A program made the position numbers and the translations under genes. Positions 8,118 to 15,583 of a stretch of 17,080 nt of DNA are shown here, one piece after another. The stretch's first letter is position 1. Each line of letters starts with the position of its first letter. The notes under the pieces were generated by a model. That model did no database searches and was not told the DNA's origin. It saw only the letters and a program-made list of their open reading frames with translations. Source of the stretch: BM509 sp036396915 (GTDB lineage Bacteria > Desulfobacterota > Desulfuromonadia > Desulfuromonadales > Geopsychrobacteraceae); NCBI GenBank assembly GCA_036396915.1, contig DASWJX010000112.1:1-17080 (forward strand), given 5' to 3'.

Positions 8118-9617
8118 TCAGAGCACTTCCAGCCTGCCGTCTTCCATGATTTCGACATTCTCCAGAACCGGCAATTCGAGAATAAAGCAGCTGCCGCGCC
8201 CCAGTTGACTCTCGACCTGCAGGGTTCCGCCGTTGTTTTCCATCAATTGCCGGCAGATCGGCAGCCCGAGTCCGGTCCCTTGCGTCTTGGTGGTGTAAAA
8301 GGGGATGAAAATCTGCTCCAGTACGGCCGGAGCCATGCCGGGGCCATTGTCGCGGATTTCCGCCCGGACCCAGCTTTTGTCGTCGTGGCTGACGGTTCCG
8401 GTCCGGACCGAAAGCATGCCGCTGCCGTCCATGGCCTGCAGCGCGTTGATACAGACATTGAGCAAAACCTGCTGAATCTGCTTCTGGTCGACCCAGACCG
8501 GCGGCAGGTTGGGGGTCAGCTCCTCGACCCGGCCGATATTCCGCGCCTCCGGGTGCTGGGCGACAAACAGCAGGGTCTGCCCGAGCAGGTTGTTCATGTC
8601 GGCATAGGAGAACTCCGGCGCGCCCGGCCGGCCGAAATAGAGCAGATCATTGACCGTTTTGTCGAGACGACCGATCTGGTCCTGAATCTGGCTGAAGATT
8701 TCCTTGCCCGGATCCTGTGCGGGCCAGTCGTCGGCCAGCACACTGATCGCCCCGCTGATCCCGGCCAGCGGATTCTTGATTTCGTGAGCCAGACCGGCCG
8801 CCATTTCGCCGATGGAGGCGAGCCGGTCCGCTCGCTCCATCTGCTGGTAGTGCATGTTCTGCAGTTCCTTCTGCGCCAGTTCCAGATTGCCGACCATGGC
8901 ATTGAAGCCGAGCATCAGACGGCCGACCTCATCATTGGTCTTCGGCACCAGCCGCACGGTCAGGTTGCCCTCTTCGACCTGCCACATGCTGCCGGTGATC
9001 TGCTCCAGCGGGCGCCGCAGCAGGCGGATCATGATATAGGACATGCCGATCGCGAGCAGGACAATGATCGCCAGGGTGGAGACCACGAACATCTGGCTGA
9101 TTTCGCGCAGCTGTTCGTACATCTCGCTGAGGGAAAAATTCATGTTGAGGACGCCGATCACCTTGCGCCCGTGACCGTGACATTTGAAGCAGCGCTTATC
9201 GGAGACGATCGGCCGGACCATCGCCAGAACCCGCGGCCCGTTCTTGGACTGGAAGACGCCTTCCCTGGCGTTCTGCTGAAACAGGCTGAAATCCTGAGGG
9301 CTGGCCCAATAGCCGATCTCCTGAGGGTCGGCGGATTTGAGAATCTGACCGGAGGGGCTGAAAATCCGCACCCCTTTGAGGGCATGACTGTTGCCGACCA
9401 GTTCGAGAATGGCCTGAACCTCGGCCGAGTTGCCGAGTCGCATGGAGTTGAAAATCGATTTTTCGATGGTGGCCAGAAGCAGCCGGGCGCTGTTCTGGGT
9501 GGCGGCGATCTGGTGAGTCTGCTCGCGGTGCAGGTGAAACAGCGACAGGGTTCCGATGCCCAGGGCCAGCAACATGATATTCAGCAGGATCACTCGACTG
9601 ATGACACTTTTAAACAA
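8118..9617 (-). CDS. Membrane histidine kinase with a periplasmic c-type heme motif
   Basis: A 499-residue sensor kinase. Order: transmembrane helix (about 4-28); periplasmic sensor domain (29-174) containing CFKCH at 143-147, a c-type heme attachment site; second membrane helix (175-198); HAMP linker (about 200-253); HisKA with phospho-acceptor H278 in GLAHEIKNPL; and HATPase with N-box NVCINAL (around N387), DNGPG (423-427) and GTGLGL (447-452). The sensor segment is Cache/PAS-like (GVRIFSPSGQILKSADPQEIG, then VIGVLNMNFSLSEM). A covalently bound heme would let it sense redox state or a gas such as NO, CO or O2. The start is TTG 9617, chosen because AGGAGA ends seven bases before it and the membrane helix begins directly after; the longer open frame upstream would run through the pseudopilin gene. 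Its partner is the regulator 45 nt downstream. Confidence 0.93.
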   Translation of the reverse strand: MFKSVISRVILLNIMLLALGIGTLSLFHLHREQTHQIAATQNSARLLLATIEKSIFNSMRLGNSAEVQAILELVGNSHALKGVRIFSPSGQILKSADPQEIGYWASPQDFSLFQQNAREGVFQSKNGPRVLAMVRPIVSDKRCFKCHGHGRKVIGVLNMNFSLSEMYEQLREISQMFVVSTLAIIVLLAIGMSYIMIRLLRRPLEQITGSMWQVEEGNLTVRLVPKTNDEVGRLMLGFNAMVGNLELAQKELQNMHYQQMERADRLASIGEMAAGLAHEIKNPLAGISGAISVLADDWPAQDPGKEIFSQIQDQIGRLDKTVNDLLYFGRPGAPEFSYADMNNLLGQTLLFVAQHPEARNIGRVEELTPNLPPVWVDQKQIQQVLLNVCINALQAMDGSGMLSVRTGTVSHDDKSWVRAEIRDNGPGMAPAVLEQIFIPFYTTKTQGTGLGLPICRQLMENNGGTLQVESQLGRGSCFILELPVLENVEIMEDGRLEVL

Positions 9618-9706
9618 GATGCGTTCTCCTGGAATACTGACAGCCGTCGGACCTGTGAAACGGCAACAGCGGTATGTTCCGCCCTCGCTTGCAGTGCCCC
9701 GGACGG

Positions 9707-10276
9707 TTACTTCGGAGTCTCGCTGCCCTTGGTTGCAGGTGGTTTTTTGACGACTTTCTTCTGCGGCTGATAAATGAATTCCCAGTCGCGATACTGCCAC
9801 ATCCCGGCAAAATTCTTGTTGTCCTCGCTGAACCCGTCCATTTTGAAAGGTTTCTTTTTCGAGGTCGAGCGAACCCCCTTGATGCCCCCCTCCGGCGCCT
9901 TGATCCATTCCCAGTCCGCGCCGGTCATCGGATCGGGGTAGGCTTGCCGCAAATGGCGCCGGGCGTTCAGCGAGCGGTTATCCCGCAGCAGATCGTCGAC
10001 ACTTTGCGGATAGCGCAGCGGGGTGCCGGGCGCACCCTTGGTCTCATAATAGCTGCCGATCGCCTTGCGGATCCGGTCCCCCTTCCAGAGCAGATCCTGT
10101 TCCTTGGCGCGCTGCACGATCGACGTCCAGGTTGATCCGGCAATCCCCGCCGACAGGCCGAGAATCGTCACCGCAACCAGCAGAAACAGCAGAATCCCTC
10201 CCTGCTGATTTCCGCTCAGCCGCGCAACCATCGGCGGCAACGACAAGCGCTTCGGGGCGGGTCGGAAACAGGACAT
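9707..10276 (-). CDS. Pseudopilin-like (type II secretion / type IV pilin-like) protein
   Basis: A 189-residue protein with one hydrophobic N-terminal helix (about 28-46, ILLFLLVAVTILGLSAGIAG) preceded by a polar leader ending QQGG, the layout of a prepilin. The helix is followed by a GspG-like region with YPQSVDDLL (a motif seen in many pseudopilins) and AYPDPMTGADWEWI, then a Lys/Pro-rich tail. The conserved Glu at mature position 5 is absent, so it could be a GspK-like minor pseudopilin or a pilin-like protein not processed in the normal way. The stop of the upstream gene and this ATG touch (TGAATG), which indicates translational coupling, and no good ribosome site was seen. ATG 10231 is an alternative start giving a 15-residue shorter leader, closer to usual prepilin leaders. 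No other pilus or secretion genes are nearby. Confidence 0.75.
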   Translation of the reverse strand: MSCFRPAPKRLSLPPMVARLSGNQQGGILLFLLVAVTILGLSAGIAGSTWTSIVQRAKEQDLLWKGDRIRKAIGSYYETKGAPGTPLRYPQSVDDLLRDNRSLNARRHLRQAYPDPMTGADWEWIKAPEGGIKGVRSTSKKKPFKMDGFSEDNKNFAGMWQYRDWEFIYQPQKKVVKKPPATKGSETPK

Positions 10277-10810
10277 TCAGTCTTTGCCGTCAGCTGCGGA
10301 AAGATAGGAGAAGATCAGATCGTCCAGATCGGTGCTTGCCGATTCCGGTTCGGGCGGCTCGGCAACCGCTTGTTCGACGGTCGCGGCGGCGGAAAGGTCT
10401 TCCGGCTCGGCAAGCTCGCAGGCGCCCGCGAGCGCGACCGCGGCCGATTTTGTTTTGCCGGCGGGCTGCGCCGCCGGCATCGTGGCCGCCGCCGCTTGTG
10501 CTGCGGCCACGGCAGCCGGCTGTGCGGCGGACTCGATGCCGATCCCGAAAGCGATGATCCGCTGGTCGAATTCCCCGTTTTTCAGCCGGCGCAGCATCCC
10601 CTTGTGCTGCTCCTTGGCCAGATCCTCGATCACCGCATCGAGGTTGTCGACGTTGAGGATATCCGCGTAAGAGGTTTTCTGGGAGGAGATGATGGTTCCG
10701 CCGTGATAAAGCAGGGTGATCAGATGCGGAGTCCTGATTCCGCTGTCCTCGGTCTGAACATGAAAGCAGACCCCCCGATAGGTCACATTATGATTGAAGC
10801 CGACGATCAT
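10277..10810 (-). CDS. Conserved protein of unknown function with Ala-rich linker (177 aa)
   Basis: A 177-residue soluble protein. Residues 1-90, beginning MIVGFNHNVTYRGVCFHVQT and including HLITLLYHGGTIISSQKTSY and KEQHKGMLRRLKNGEFD, look like a compact conserved domain. I recall similar proteins from delta-proteobacteria and Myxococcales, without a known function. Residues about 95-155 are a low-complexity Ala/Pro-rich linker, and a short acidic C-terminal tail (STDLDDLIFSYLSA) could be a docking peptide. There is no signal peptide or membrane segment. The start was set at ATG 10810 because AGGGG precedes it by eight bases and the conserved domain begins there. It is the first gene of the four-gene set ending with the response regulator, and its stop is coupled to the pseudopilin-like gene. 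A sigma-54-like promoter lies at 10851-10866. Confidence 0.8.
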   Translation of the reverse strand: MIVGFNHNVTYRGVCFHVQTEDSGIRTPHLITLLYHGGTIISSQKTSYADILNVDNLDAVIEDLAKEQHKGMLRRLKNGEFDQRIIAFGIGIESAAQPAAVAAAQAAAATMPAAQPAGKTKSAAVALAGACELAEPEDLSAAATVEQAVAEPPEPESASTDLDDLIFSYLSAADGKD

Positions 10811-10850
10811 ATCCGTTTCCCCTGAAAAAAGAGCGCAATTGGCAATTTTT

Positions 10851-10866
10851 AGCATAGTCGGCACCA
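10851..10866 (-). promoter_or_regulatory. Sigma-54-like promoter upstream of the heme-kinase operon
   Basis: On the - strand the sequence is TGGTGCCGACTATGCT. The invariant GG (-24) and GC (-12) are present and exactly 10 bp apart, and the -12 box ATGCT is close to TTGCT. The -24 box is TGGTGC instead of TGGCAC. Transcription would start near 10840, 30 nt before the ATG at 10810. The last gene of the operon encodes a sigma-54 activator, so autoregulation is possible. A single partial match can arise by chance. Confidence 0.4.
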
Positions 10867-10910
10867 TGGCGCAACAGCGCAGTTATCATGCCGGAATAAA
10901 AGGATTTTAC

Positions 10911-10935
10911 GGATCAGAAAACGCCCGAAAAGGCG
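10911..10935 (-). terminator. Probable rho-independent terminator after metH
   Basis: CGCC (10922-10925) and GGCG (10932-10935) form a short stem with a 6-nt loop, followed on the - strand by TTTTCTGATC. It begins about 5 nt after the metH stop. The stem has only four strong pairs, so it is a weak terminator. Confidence 0.45.
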
Positions 10936-10939
10936 CCGG

Positions 10940-13339
10940 TCACGACCCCAGCAGCTGCTTGATTTTAGCGACCGCTTCCAGCGCATCCCCGGCATAGAGA
11001 TCGGCGCCGATCTCATCGGCGTAGGCCTGGGTGACAACGGCGCCGCCGACCATGGTGAAGACCTTGACCCCGGCCTGCCGCAACTGCGCGATGGTGACCT
11101 CCATCTGCTTGAGCGTCGTGGTCATCAGCGCCGACAGCCCGACGGCATCGACCTGTTCAGCCAGAGCCCGTTCGATGATGGTTTGGGCCGGAACATTTTT
11201 TCCCAGATCGATGATCTCAAAGCCGTGGTTCTCCAGCAGGGTACAGACGATATTCTTGCCGATATCATGGATATCCCCCTCGACGGTGGCCATCAGTATC
11301 TTGCCGAGACTGGCGAGCTGCTGCCCCTTCATCTCTGTTTTCAGCCGCGCAAACCCGGCCTGCATGGTCTCCGCGGAGGACATCACCTGCGGCAGAAAAA
11401 CCTGCTGGGCGCCGAAACGCCGGCCGACCTCTTCCAGACCGGGGAGCAGCCCCTGATTGCTGATCTCCAGCGTGTCCAGCCCCTGCTCGAGCGCCGTTTC
11501 GATCAGCGGGACGATGCCGTCCCGGTCCCCTTCGATAATCGCCGTCGCCAACTGCTGACGGATGTCCACCGGCCCCTCCTGCGCCGCCGGCACCCGGCCC
11601 GGTGCGGCCTGGCTGCTGTAATGGGCGATGTATGCTTCCGCCCGCGGATCCTGATTGAGCAGAACCAGCGCCGCCCGGTAGGCGTCCATCATCCGCTCAT
11701 CCTTGGGATTGACGATCGCCGCCCCCAGTCCGGCCTCCAGGGCCATGGCAAAAAACACCGAGGAGAGGATCGGCCGGCTCGGCAGGCCGAAAGAGATGTT
11801 GCTGACCCCGAGAACGGTATTGAGACCCAGCTGTTCGCGGACCAGCCGCAACGCCCGCAACGATTCCATGGCCCGTTTCTGTTCGGCGGAAACGGTCAGG
11901 GTCAGGCAGTCGATCAGCACATCGCTACGGGAAAGACCTGCCTGCTCGGCCGCTTGCAGAATGCGCCGCGCGACCGCCAGCCGCCCCTCGGCGGTTTCGG
12001 GGATCCCCTGACCGTCGAGCGCCAGGCCGATGACCGCCGCGCCGTACTTGCGGGCCAGGGGCAGGACCGCCTCCAGGCTCTTTTTTTCGCCGGACACCGA
12101 ATTGATCAGAACCTTGCCGTCCACCGCCTTGAGGCCGCGCTCAAGGGCTTCGGGATCGGAAGAATCGAGAACCAGCGGCGCACTGCTGACACCGCCGGCG
12201 GCGAACACGGCGCGCTCCAGCGCCGCCGGCTCATCGACCCCCGGCGCACCGCAGTTCAGATCGAGCAGCGCGGCCCCGGCGGCGGTCTGTTCCTGTGCTT
12301 CCCGCCGCACGTAAGCGGTCTTGCCCTGGCGCAGCTCTTCGCTGTAGCCTTTTTTCCCGGTCGGATTGATCCGCTCGCCGATGATCACGCAGGGGGCATC
12401 GACGCCGATCGGCACCACGGCGCTGCGGCTCGACAGGAACGTGCCCCGCAGCGGCGGCTGCCAGCGGCAGTCCAGGCCGGACAGGGCCTGCTTCATGGCC
12501 CGGATATGGGCCGGAGTGGTCCCGCAGCAGCCGCCGATCACCCGCACGCCGAGCGCGATCAGCCGCTGATGGTAGGCGGTCATCTCTTGCGGCGTGCCGG
12601 GGAAAACCGTTTCGCCGTTGCGCAGCTCCGGCAGCCCGGCGTTGGCCTGGGCAATCAGCGGCAGGGCGGTCACCGCCCGCATCTGCTCCAGAATCGTATA
12701 GATTCCGTCGATGCCGAGTCCGCAGTTGGAGCCGACCAGGTCGACCCCCAGCCCGGCAAGGGTCACGGCCGCCGCGTCCGGCGGGGTTCCCAGCACCGAT
12801 CGCCCGCCGTCGTCGAAGGTCATCATGGCGATCAGCGGCAGGTCGGAAAATTCCTTGGCGGCGATCACCGCGGCGCGCAGTTCGCGAATATCGAGAAAGG
12901 TCTCAAAGCTGATCAGATCGGCGCCGGCGGCGACAAACGCCTGCACCTGCTCGCCGAAGATCTCGACCATTTCGTCGAAGCCGGCATCGCCGATCGGCTC
13001 CAGAAAACGTCCGGTGGGGCCGACGGAGGCGGCGACGAAGGTGGCGGGACCGGCGGCGCGCCGGGCGATCTCGATCGCGGCCCGGTTGACCGGTCCGACC
13101 TGATCCTGCAGCTGGTAATGCGCCAGCTTGGTGCGGCTGCCGCCGAAACTGTTGGCGACGATGATATCGGCCCCCGCCGCGACATATTCGCGATGAACGG
13201 CTTCGACCACCTCCGGCGCATCCAGGTTCATGGCTTCCGGTGACGCGCCGGGTTTCAAGCCGCGCTCCTGCAGCATGGTGCCCATGGCTCCATCAAGAAT
13301 CAGAATCTGTTCGCGCAAGGCCTGACGAAAATCACTCAT
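10940..13339 (-). CDS. metH: Cobalamin-dependent methionine synthase lacking the reactivation domain
   Basis: A 799-residue MetH-type enzyme that would transfer a methyl group from methyl-tetrahydrofolate via cobalamin to homocysteine. Order: homocysteine-binding barrel (1-about 300) with zinc cysteines C206 (GSNCGLG) and C271/C272 (IGGCCGTTP); pterin-binding barrel (about 315-570; IIGERINPTGKK, LLDLNCGAPGVDE, GVSNISFGLPSR); B12 cap (about 590-680); and B12-binding Rossmann domain (about 683-799) with DIHDIG (689-694), where H691 is the cobalt ligand. E. coli MetH is about 1227 residues; the C-terminal SAM-dependent reactivation domain is missing here. In Thermotoga that domain is a separate protein; none is in this window. 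ATG 13339 was chosen because AGGAG lies seven bases upstream. It overlaps the GerMN gene by 8 nt, so translation is probably coupled. Confidence 0.95.
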   Translation of the reverse strand: MSDFRQALREQILILDGAMGTMLQERGLKPGASPEAMNLDAPEVVEAVHREYVAAGADIIVANSFGGSRTKLAHYQLQDQVGPVNRAAIEIARRAAGPATFVAASVGPTGRFLEPIGDAGFDEMVEIFGEQVQAFVAAGADLISFETFLDIRELRAAVIAAKEFSDLPLIAMMTFDDGGRSVLGTPPDAAAVTLAGLGVDLVGSNCGLGIDGIYTILEQMRAVTALPLIAQANAGLPELRNGETVFPGTPQEMTAYHQRLIALGVRVIGGCCGTTPAHIRAMKQALSGLDCRWQPPLRGTFLSSRSAVVPIGVDAPCVIIGERINPTGKKGYSEELRQGKTAYVRREAQEQTAAGAALLDLNCGAPGVDEPAALERAVFAAGGVSSAPLVLDSSDPEALERGLKAVDGKVLINSVSGEKKSLEAVLPLARKYGAAVIGLALDGQGIPETAEGRLAVARRILQAAEQAGLSRSDVLIDCLTLTVSAEQKRAMESLRALRLVREQLGLNTVLGVSNISFGLPSRPILSSVFFAMALEAGLGAAIVNPKDERMMDAYRAALVLLNQDPRAEAYIAHYSSQAAPGRVPAAQEGPVDIRQQLATAIIEGDRDGIVPLIETALEQGLDTLEISNQGLLPGLEEVGRRFGAQQVFLPQVMSSAETMQAGFARLKTEMKGQQLASLGKILMATVEGDIHDIGKNIVCTLLENHGFEIIDLGKNVPAQTIIERALAEQVDAVGLSALMTTTLKQMEVTIAQLRQAGVKVFTMVGGAVVTQAYADEIGADLYAGDALEAVAKIKQLLGS

Positions 13340-13913
13340 TGATCTGCTCCTGTGCTGTGCCGCTTTGCGGGGCGCGACTGTAACTGAAATCGGCCATGAC
13401 CGGCCGGGACAGGCTGACATGCCCTTTCAAACTGGGGACCGGCTGTCCGTCCACCAGGATCTGCAACTGCTTCAGGTAGGGGAAATTGACCGCCAGGCTG
13501 TTCACCAGGCCGTAAACCGTCAACAGTTCCGGCACACTGCCGCCGGGATGGGCATGCACAAAGGCGCTGTTGAAATCGACCAGCACCAGGTCCTCCCGCA
13601 GCTCAACGTTCAGCACCCGCGCCTGAGCGGGAAGAATCGGCAGCAGCTCGCCCCGCGGCCCCGCCGCCAGTGCCGAAAAAAGCTTGCTGATGCAATCGCT
13701 GTCTTCTGCACAACCGGCAATCTGCTGCGTTTCGGCGACCAGATAACGCCCTTCGGGATCGGCAAAATAGAGCAGAACTTCGCGCGGCAGTTGCTCGACC
13801 TTGATGACCGCGGGCGGCGCTTCTTGCCGGGGTTTCGGCTGCAGCAACCAGATCGCCATGCCGCACAAAAGCAGACTCACCACAAAAACCGTCATTAATA
13901 TTTTATTATTCAT
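13332..13913 (-). CDS. GerMN-domain membrane-anchored protein
   Basis: A 193-residue protein with an N-terminal membrane anchor (about 4-24, ILMTVFVVSLLLCGMAIWLL) and then a GerMN domain (about 45-170). The domain shows VLLYFADPEGRYLVAETQQI, ISKLFSALAAGP, VLNVELREDLVLVDFNSAFV and LLTVYGLVNSLAVNFPYLKQ, then VQILVDGQ-like QLQILVDGQPV. GerMN domains occur in spore-germination GerM and in envelope lipoproteins; they are thought to bind peptidoglycan or other envelope ligands. A cysteine in the anchor (C17) is not in a lipobox, so a simple membrane anchor is preferred. The ATG at 13913 follows GAAGG. It lies 28 nt after murI and overlaps metH, so all three probably share a transcript. The murI link points to cell-wall work. 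Confidence 0.85.
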   Translation of the reverse strand: MNNKILMTVFVVSLLLCGMAIWLLQPKPRQEAPPAVIKVEQLPREVLLYFADPEGRYLVAETQQIAGCAEDSDCISKLFSALAAGPRGELLPILPAQARVLNVELREDLVLVDFNSAFVHAHPGGSVPELLTVYGLVNSLAVNFPYLKQLQILVDGQPVPSLKGHVSLSRPVMADFSYSRAPQSGTAQEQINE

Positions 13914-13941
13914 TGCTTGATGCCTTCAACTTTCACGCCCC

Positions 13942-14739
13942 TCATGAGCCGATCCTGACCTGCCGGACATGGGCCAGTTCCTGCCCCAGAAACGCCTGGC
14001 CGACCCGCACAAAGCGGGTCGGCACATCGGTCACGAAAAAAGCCCGCCGGCCGCCATGCCGAGGCCTGGCCAGCCCCTGCTCCCGGAACAGCTCGGCAAC
14101 CATGGCGGCGGTCTCTTCCGCGGAATCGACCAGCGTGACCCCGGCGCCCACTTCCTGCTGCAGGACGTTGCGCAGCAGGGGGTAATGGGTGCAGCCCAGC
14201 ACCAGCGTGTCGATGCGGTTCAGCTTCATCGGGGCGAGGTATTCGCGCGCGGTCAGTTGCGCCACCTGGTGCTCCGCCCAGCCCTCTTCCGCCAGGGGCA
14301 CAAACAACGGGCAGGCGACGGGAAAAACCTGGGCGTCCGGCAGCAAGGCAGTGATCGCTTCTTCGTAGCGGCCGCTGCCGATGGTCCCTTCGGTGCCGAT
14401 CACACCGATCCGCCGGTTGCGACTGTGCACGGCACGCCGGGCGCCGGGCTCGATGACACCGATAACCGGCAGCTTGAAGCGCGCCCGCAAGGCGGGCAAG
14501 GCCACCGCGGAGGCGGTATTGCAGGCCACCACCAGCATCTTGACCCCCTGATCGACCAGAAACGCACCCGCCTCCAGGGCGTACTGGCGAACCGTTTCGG
14601 CACTTTTGGTCCCGTACGGCACCCGCGCCGTGTCGCCGAGATAGAACAGGTCCTCCTCCGGCAACAGTTGCATGATCTCCTTAAAAACCGTCAAGCCCCC
14701 GACGCCGGAGTCGAATATTCCGATAGCACGATGCAACAA
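13942..14739 (-). CDS. murI: Glutamate racemase
   Basis: A 265-residue cytoplasmic enzyme that makes D-glutamate from L-glutamate for peptidoglycan. It is normal length for the family. Motifs: IGIFDSGVGGLTV (D10, S11) at the N-terminus; VACNTAS with catalytic C73; IGVIGTEGTI in the middle; and LGCTHYPLL with catalytic C183 and H185. All catalytic residues are present. The start is TTG 14739 or the adjacent TTG 14736; AAGGA (complement of 14746-14750) lies six or nine bases upstream. No ATG or GTG would keep the conserved N-terminus intact. It is the first gene of the murI-GerMN-metH set, with a sigma-70-type promoter at 14838-14866 and a 90-nt leader that contains a GC-rich hairpin. Confidence 0.97.
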   Translation of the reverse strand: MLHRAIGIFDSGVGGLTVFKEIMQLLPEEDLFYLGDTARVPYGTKSAETVRQYALEAGAFLVDQGVKMLVVACNTASAVALPALRARFKLPVIGVIEPGARRAVHSRNRRIGVIGTEGTIGSGRYEEAITALLPDAQVFPVACPLFVPLAEEGWAEHQVAQLTAREYLAPMKLNRIDTLVLGCTHYPLLRNVLQQEVGAGVTLVDSAEETAAMVAELFREQGLARPRHGGRRAFFVTDVPTRFVRVGQAFLGQELAHVRQVRIGS

Positions 14740-14837
14740 GGGTTTTCCTTCGCTGAAAAGACCCGCCGACAGACTGAAAAAGCGCAGCGTCCCCGGCCCT
14801 GGCCGGCAATGCTCCGCTACGATTGAATCAGTCCGCC

Positions 14838-14866
14838 ATGCTAGATAAAGGCCCGTATAAAGTCAA
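14838..14866 (-). promoter_or_regulatory. Sigma-70-type promoter for murI-GerMN-metH
   Basis: On the - strand, TTGACT (complement of 14861-14866) and TAGCAT (14838-14843) are separated by exactly 17 bp. The -35 matches 5 of 6 and the -10 4 of 6. Transcription would start near 14831, about 92 nt before the TTG start of murI. Confidence 0.6.
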
Positions 14867-14963
14867 GATTTTCAGGTTTTTATCGCTTTGCGCAGAAAAC
14901 AAAAACTGCTAACATTGATGGCATTGCAACGCCGCATGGCGGAATTTTTGCTTAGCCATCCTT

Positions 14964-14986
14964 CTTAAGTTTTTGCGATAGCATCA
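14964..14986 (+). repeat. Intergenic repeat motif, copy 2
   Basis: A 23-nt stretch identical to 409-431 except for one T in place of A (GCGATAGC instead of GCGAAAGC). It lies 59 nt before the ATG of the small membrane protein. A nearby stretch, GCGGAATTTTTGCTT (14939-14953), also has a near-match upstream of the MscS-like gene. Confidence 0.6.
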
Positions 14987-15004
14987 ACAGTGATTAAGTA
15001 AAAC

Positions 15005-15042
15005 TATGATGTCCTTTGGCTGGACATCCAGCCGAGGGAGGG
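15005..15042 (+). promoter_or_regulatory. -10 element, hairpin and ribosome site before the small membrane protein
   Basis: TATGAT (15005-15010) matches the -10 consensus at 5 of 6, but no clear -35 lies at the right distance. GGCTGG (15018-15023) and CCAGCC (15028-15033) form a 6-bp hairpin directly before the strong ribosome site GAGGGAGGG (15034-15042). If transcription starts near 15017, the hairpin would be the very 5' end of the mRNA, where it would protect against decay or tune initiation. Confidence 0.4.
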
Positions 15043-15045
15043 ATT

Positions 15046-15378
15046 ATGGCCTGGACTGATTTCCTGAATTACCTGCAGAATTTTCGCACCGACAAAATCA
15101 TTGCGCAACTGGCCGCCTGGAATATCGATGAACTGAGTTCCAACCCCTACGTACTGGCCGGACTGGCTCTGGTTATCGCCGTCACTTATTTTCTCGGCTG
15201 GAAAACCTTCTCCGCCTTCATCGTCGGGATCGGCGGTTTCGCCCTGGCCGTATCCTACACCGTCAAGCAAGGCGCCGGCGTTGAAGGGATCGCCGGGGGC
15301 GGCCTGACGATCATGGTCGGCGCCGGCGTCGTGGTGATTTTTCTGTTCATCTACCTGCTTTTCATCAAATCGGAATAG
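15046..15378 (+). CDS. Small membrane protein of unknown function (110 aa)
   Basis: A 110-residue protein with an amphipathic N-terminal region (1-33, MAWTDFLNYLQNFRTDKIIA) and three predicted membrane helices: about 34-52 (YVLAGLALVIAVTYFLGW), 57-76 (FIVGIGGFALAVSYTV) and 86-107 (LTIMVGAGVVVIFLFIYLLF). The second loop is short and Gly-rich (GAGVEGIAGGG). I do not recognise the family; no catalytic or metal motif is visible. The start ATG at 15046 has a very strong ribosome site, GAGGGAGGG; a TTG 30 nt upstream would overlap the hairpin and is less likely. The next gene, 205 nt downstream, encodes a small cytochrome c and may be a partner, but a separate promoter for it is likely. Confidence 0.78.
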   Translation: MAWTDFLNYLQNFRTDKIIAQLAAWNIDELSSNPYVLAGLALVIAVTYFLGWKTFSAFIVGIGGFALAVSYTVKQGAGVEGIAGGGLTIMVGAGVVVIFLFIYLLFIKSE

Positions 15379-15395
15379 AAAAAACCGCTGCCGCA

Positions 15396-15414
15396 GCCGC
15401 CGGGCAATGGCGGC
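15396..15414 (+). other. Stem-loop after the small membrane protein gene
   Basis: GCCGCC (15396-15401) and GGCGGC (15409-15414) form a 6-bp stem with a 7-nt loop, 17 nt after the stop. GGATT follows, not a T-run, so terminator function is doubtful. Confidence 0.3.
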
Positions 15415-15418
15415 GGGA

Positions 15419-15448
15419 TTGACCTCAAGCCTCTCCCTGTTGCAGAAT
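15419..15448 (+). promoter_or_regulatory. Possible promoter for the diheme cytochrome gene
   Basis: TTGACC (15419-15424, 5 of 6) and CAGAAT (15443-15448, 4 of 6) are 18 bp apart. The leader to the ATG at 15584 would be about 130 nt. Apart from this, the 205-nt gap shows no gene or recognised RNA. Confidence 0.35.
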
Positions 15449-15583
15449 GTGGCCTTGCGCCCACAGCATTTCGGCCCCATAACTGGCTACAGGCCGGATT
15501 GCCCAGCCTGCCCGCATCCAGGGAGATAGCGGCTCACGGCGGGCCAGGCCTCTCTCTCGACATTTGCCGTTCCCGGAGGATTC

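Larger units (their letters stand above)
14740..15045. other. 306-nt intergenic region between divergent murI and the small membrane protein gene
   Basis: No coding signal is seen. Toward murI it holds a GC-rich palindrome (CCGGCC...GGCCGG near 14793-14807) in the leader and the promoter at 14838-14866. Toward the + strand gene it holds a CCGC-ATG-GCGG hairpin (14932-14942) followed by AATTTTTG, which looks like a small terminator though no + strand gene precedes it. It also holds the second copy of the intergenic repeat (14964-14986) and the -10-like TATGAT (15005-15010). A short RNA between about 14870 and 14950 is possible but unsupported. Confidence 0.5.

Noticed and set aside
11183..13243. 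A 686-residue open frame on the + strand
   Set aside because: It is antisense to metH, whose domains are all readable on the - strand. Its composition is typical of an antisense shadow.
14740..14831. A SAM or B12 riboswitch controlling murI-GerMN-metH
   Set aside because: The leader is only about 92 nt and lacks the conserved cores of SAM-I or cobalamin riboswitches; only a GC-rich palindrome is visible.
14932..14950. A terminator on the + strand before the small membrane protein
   Set aside because: The CCGC/GCGG hairpin with a T-run has only four pairs, and no + strand gene ends upstream. Kept as a note in the intergenic entry.
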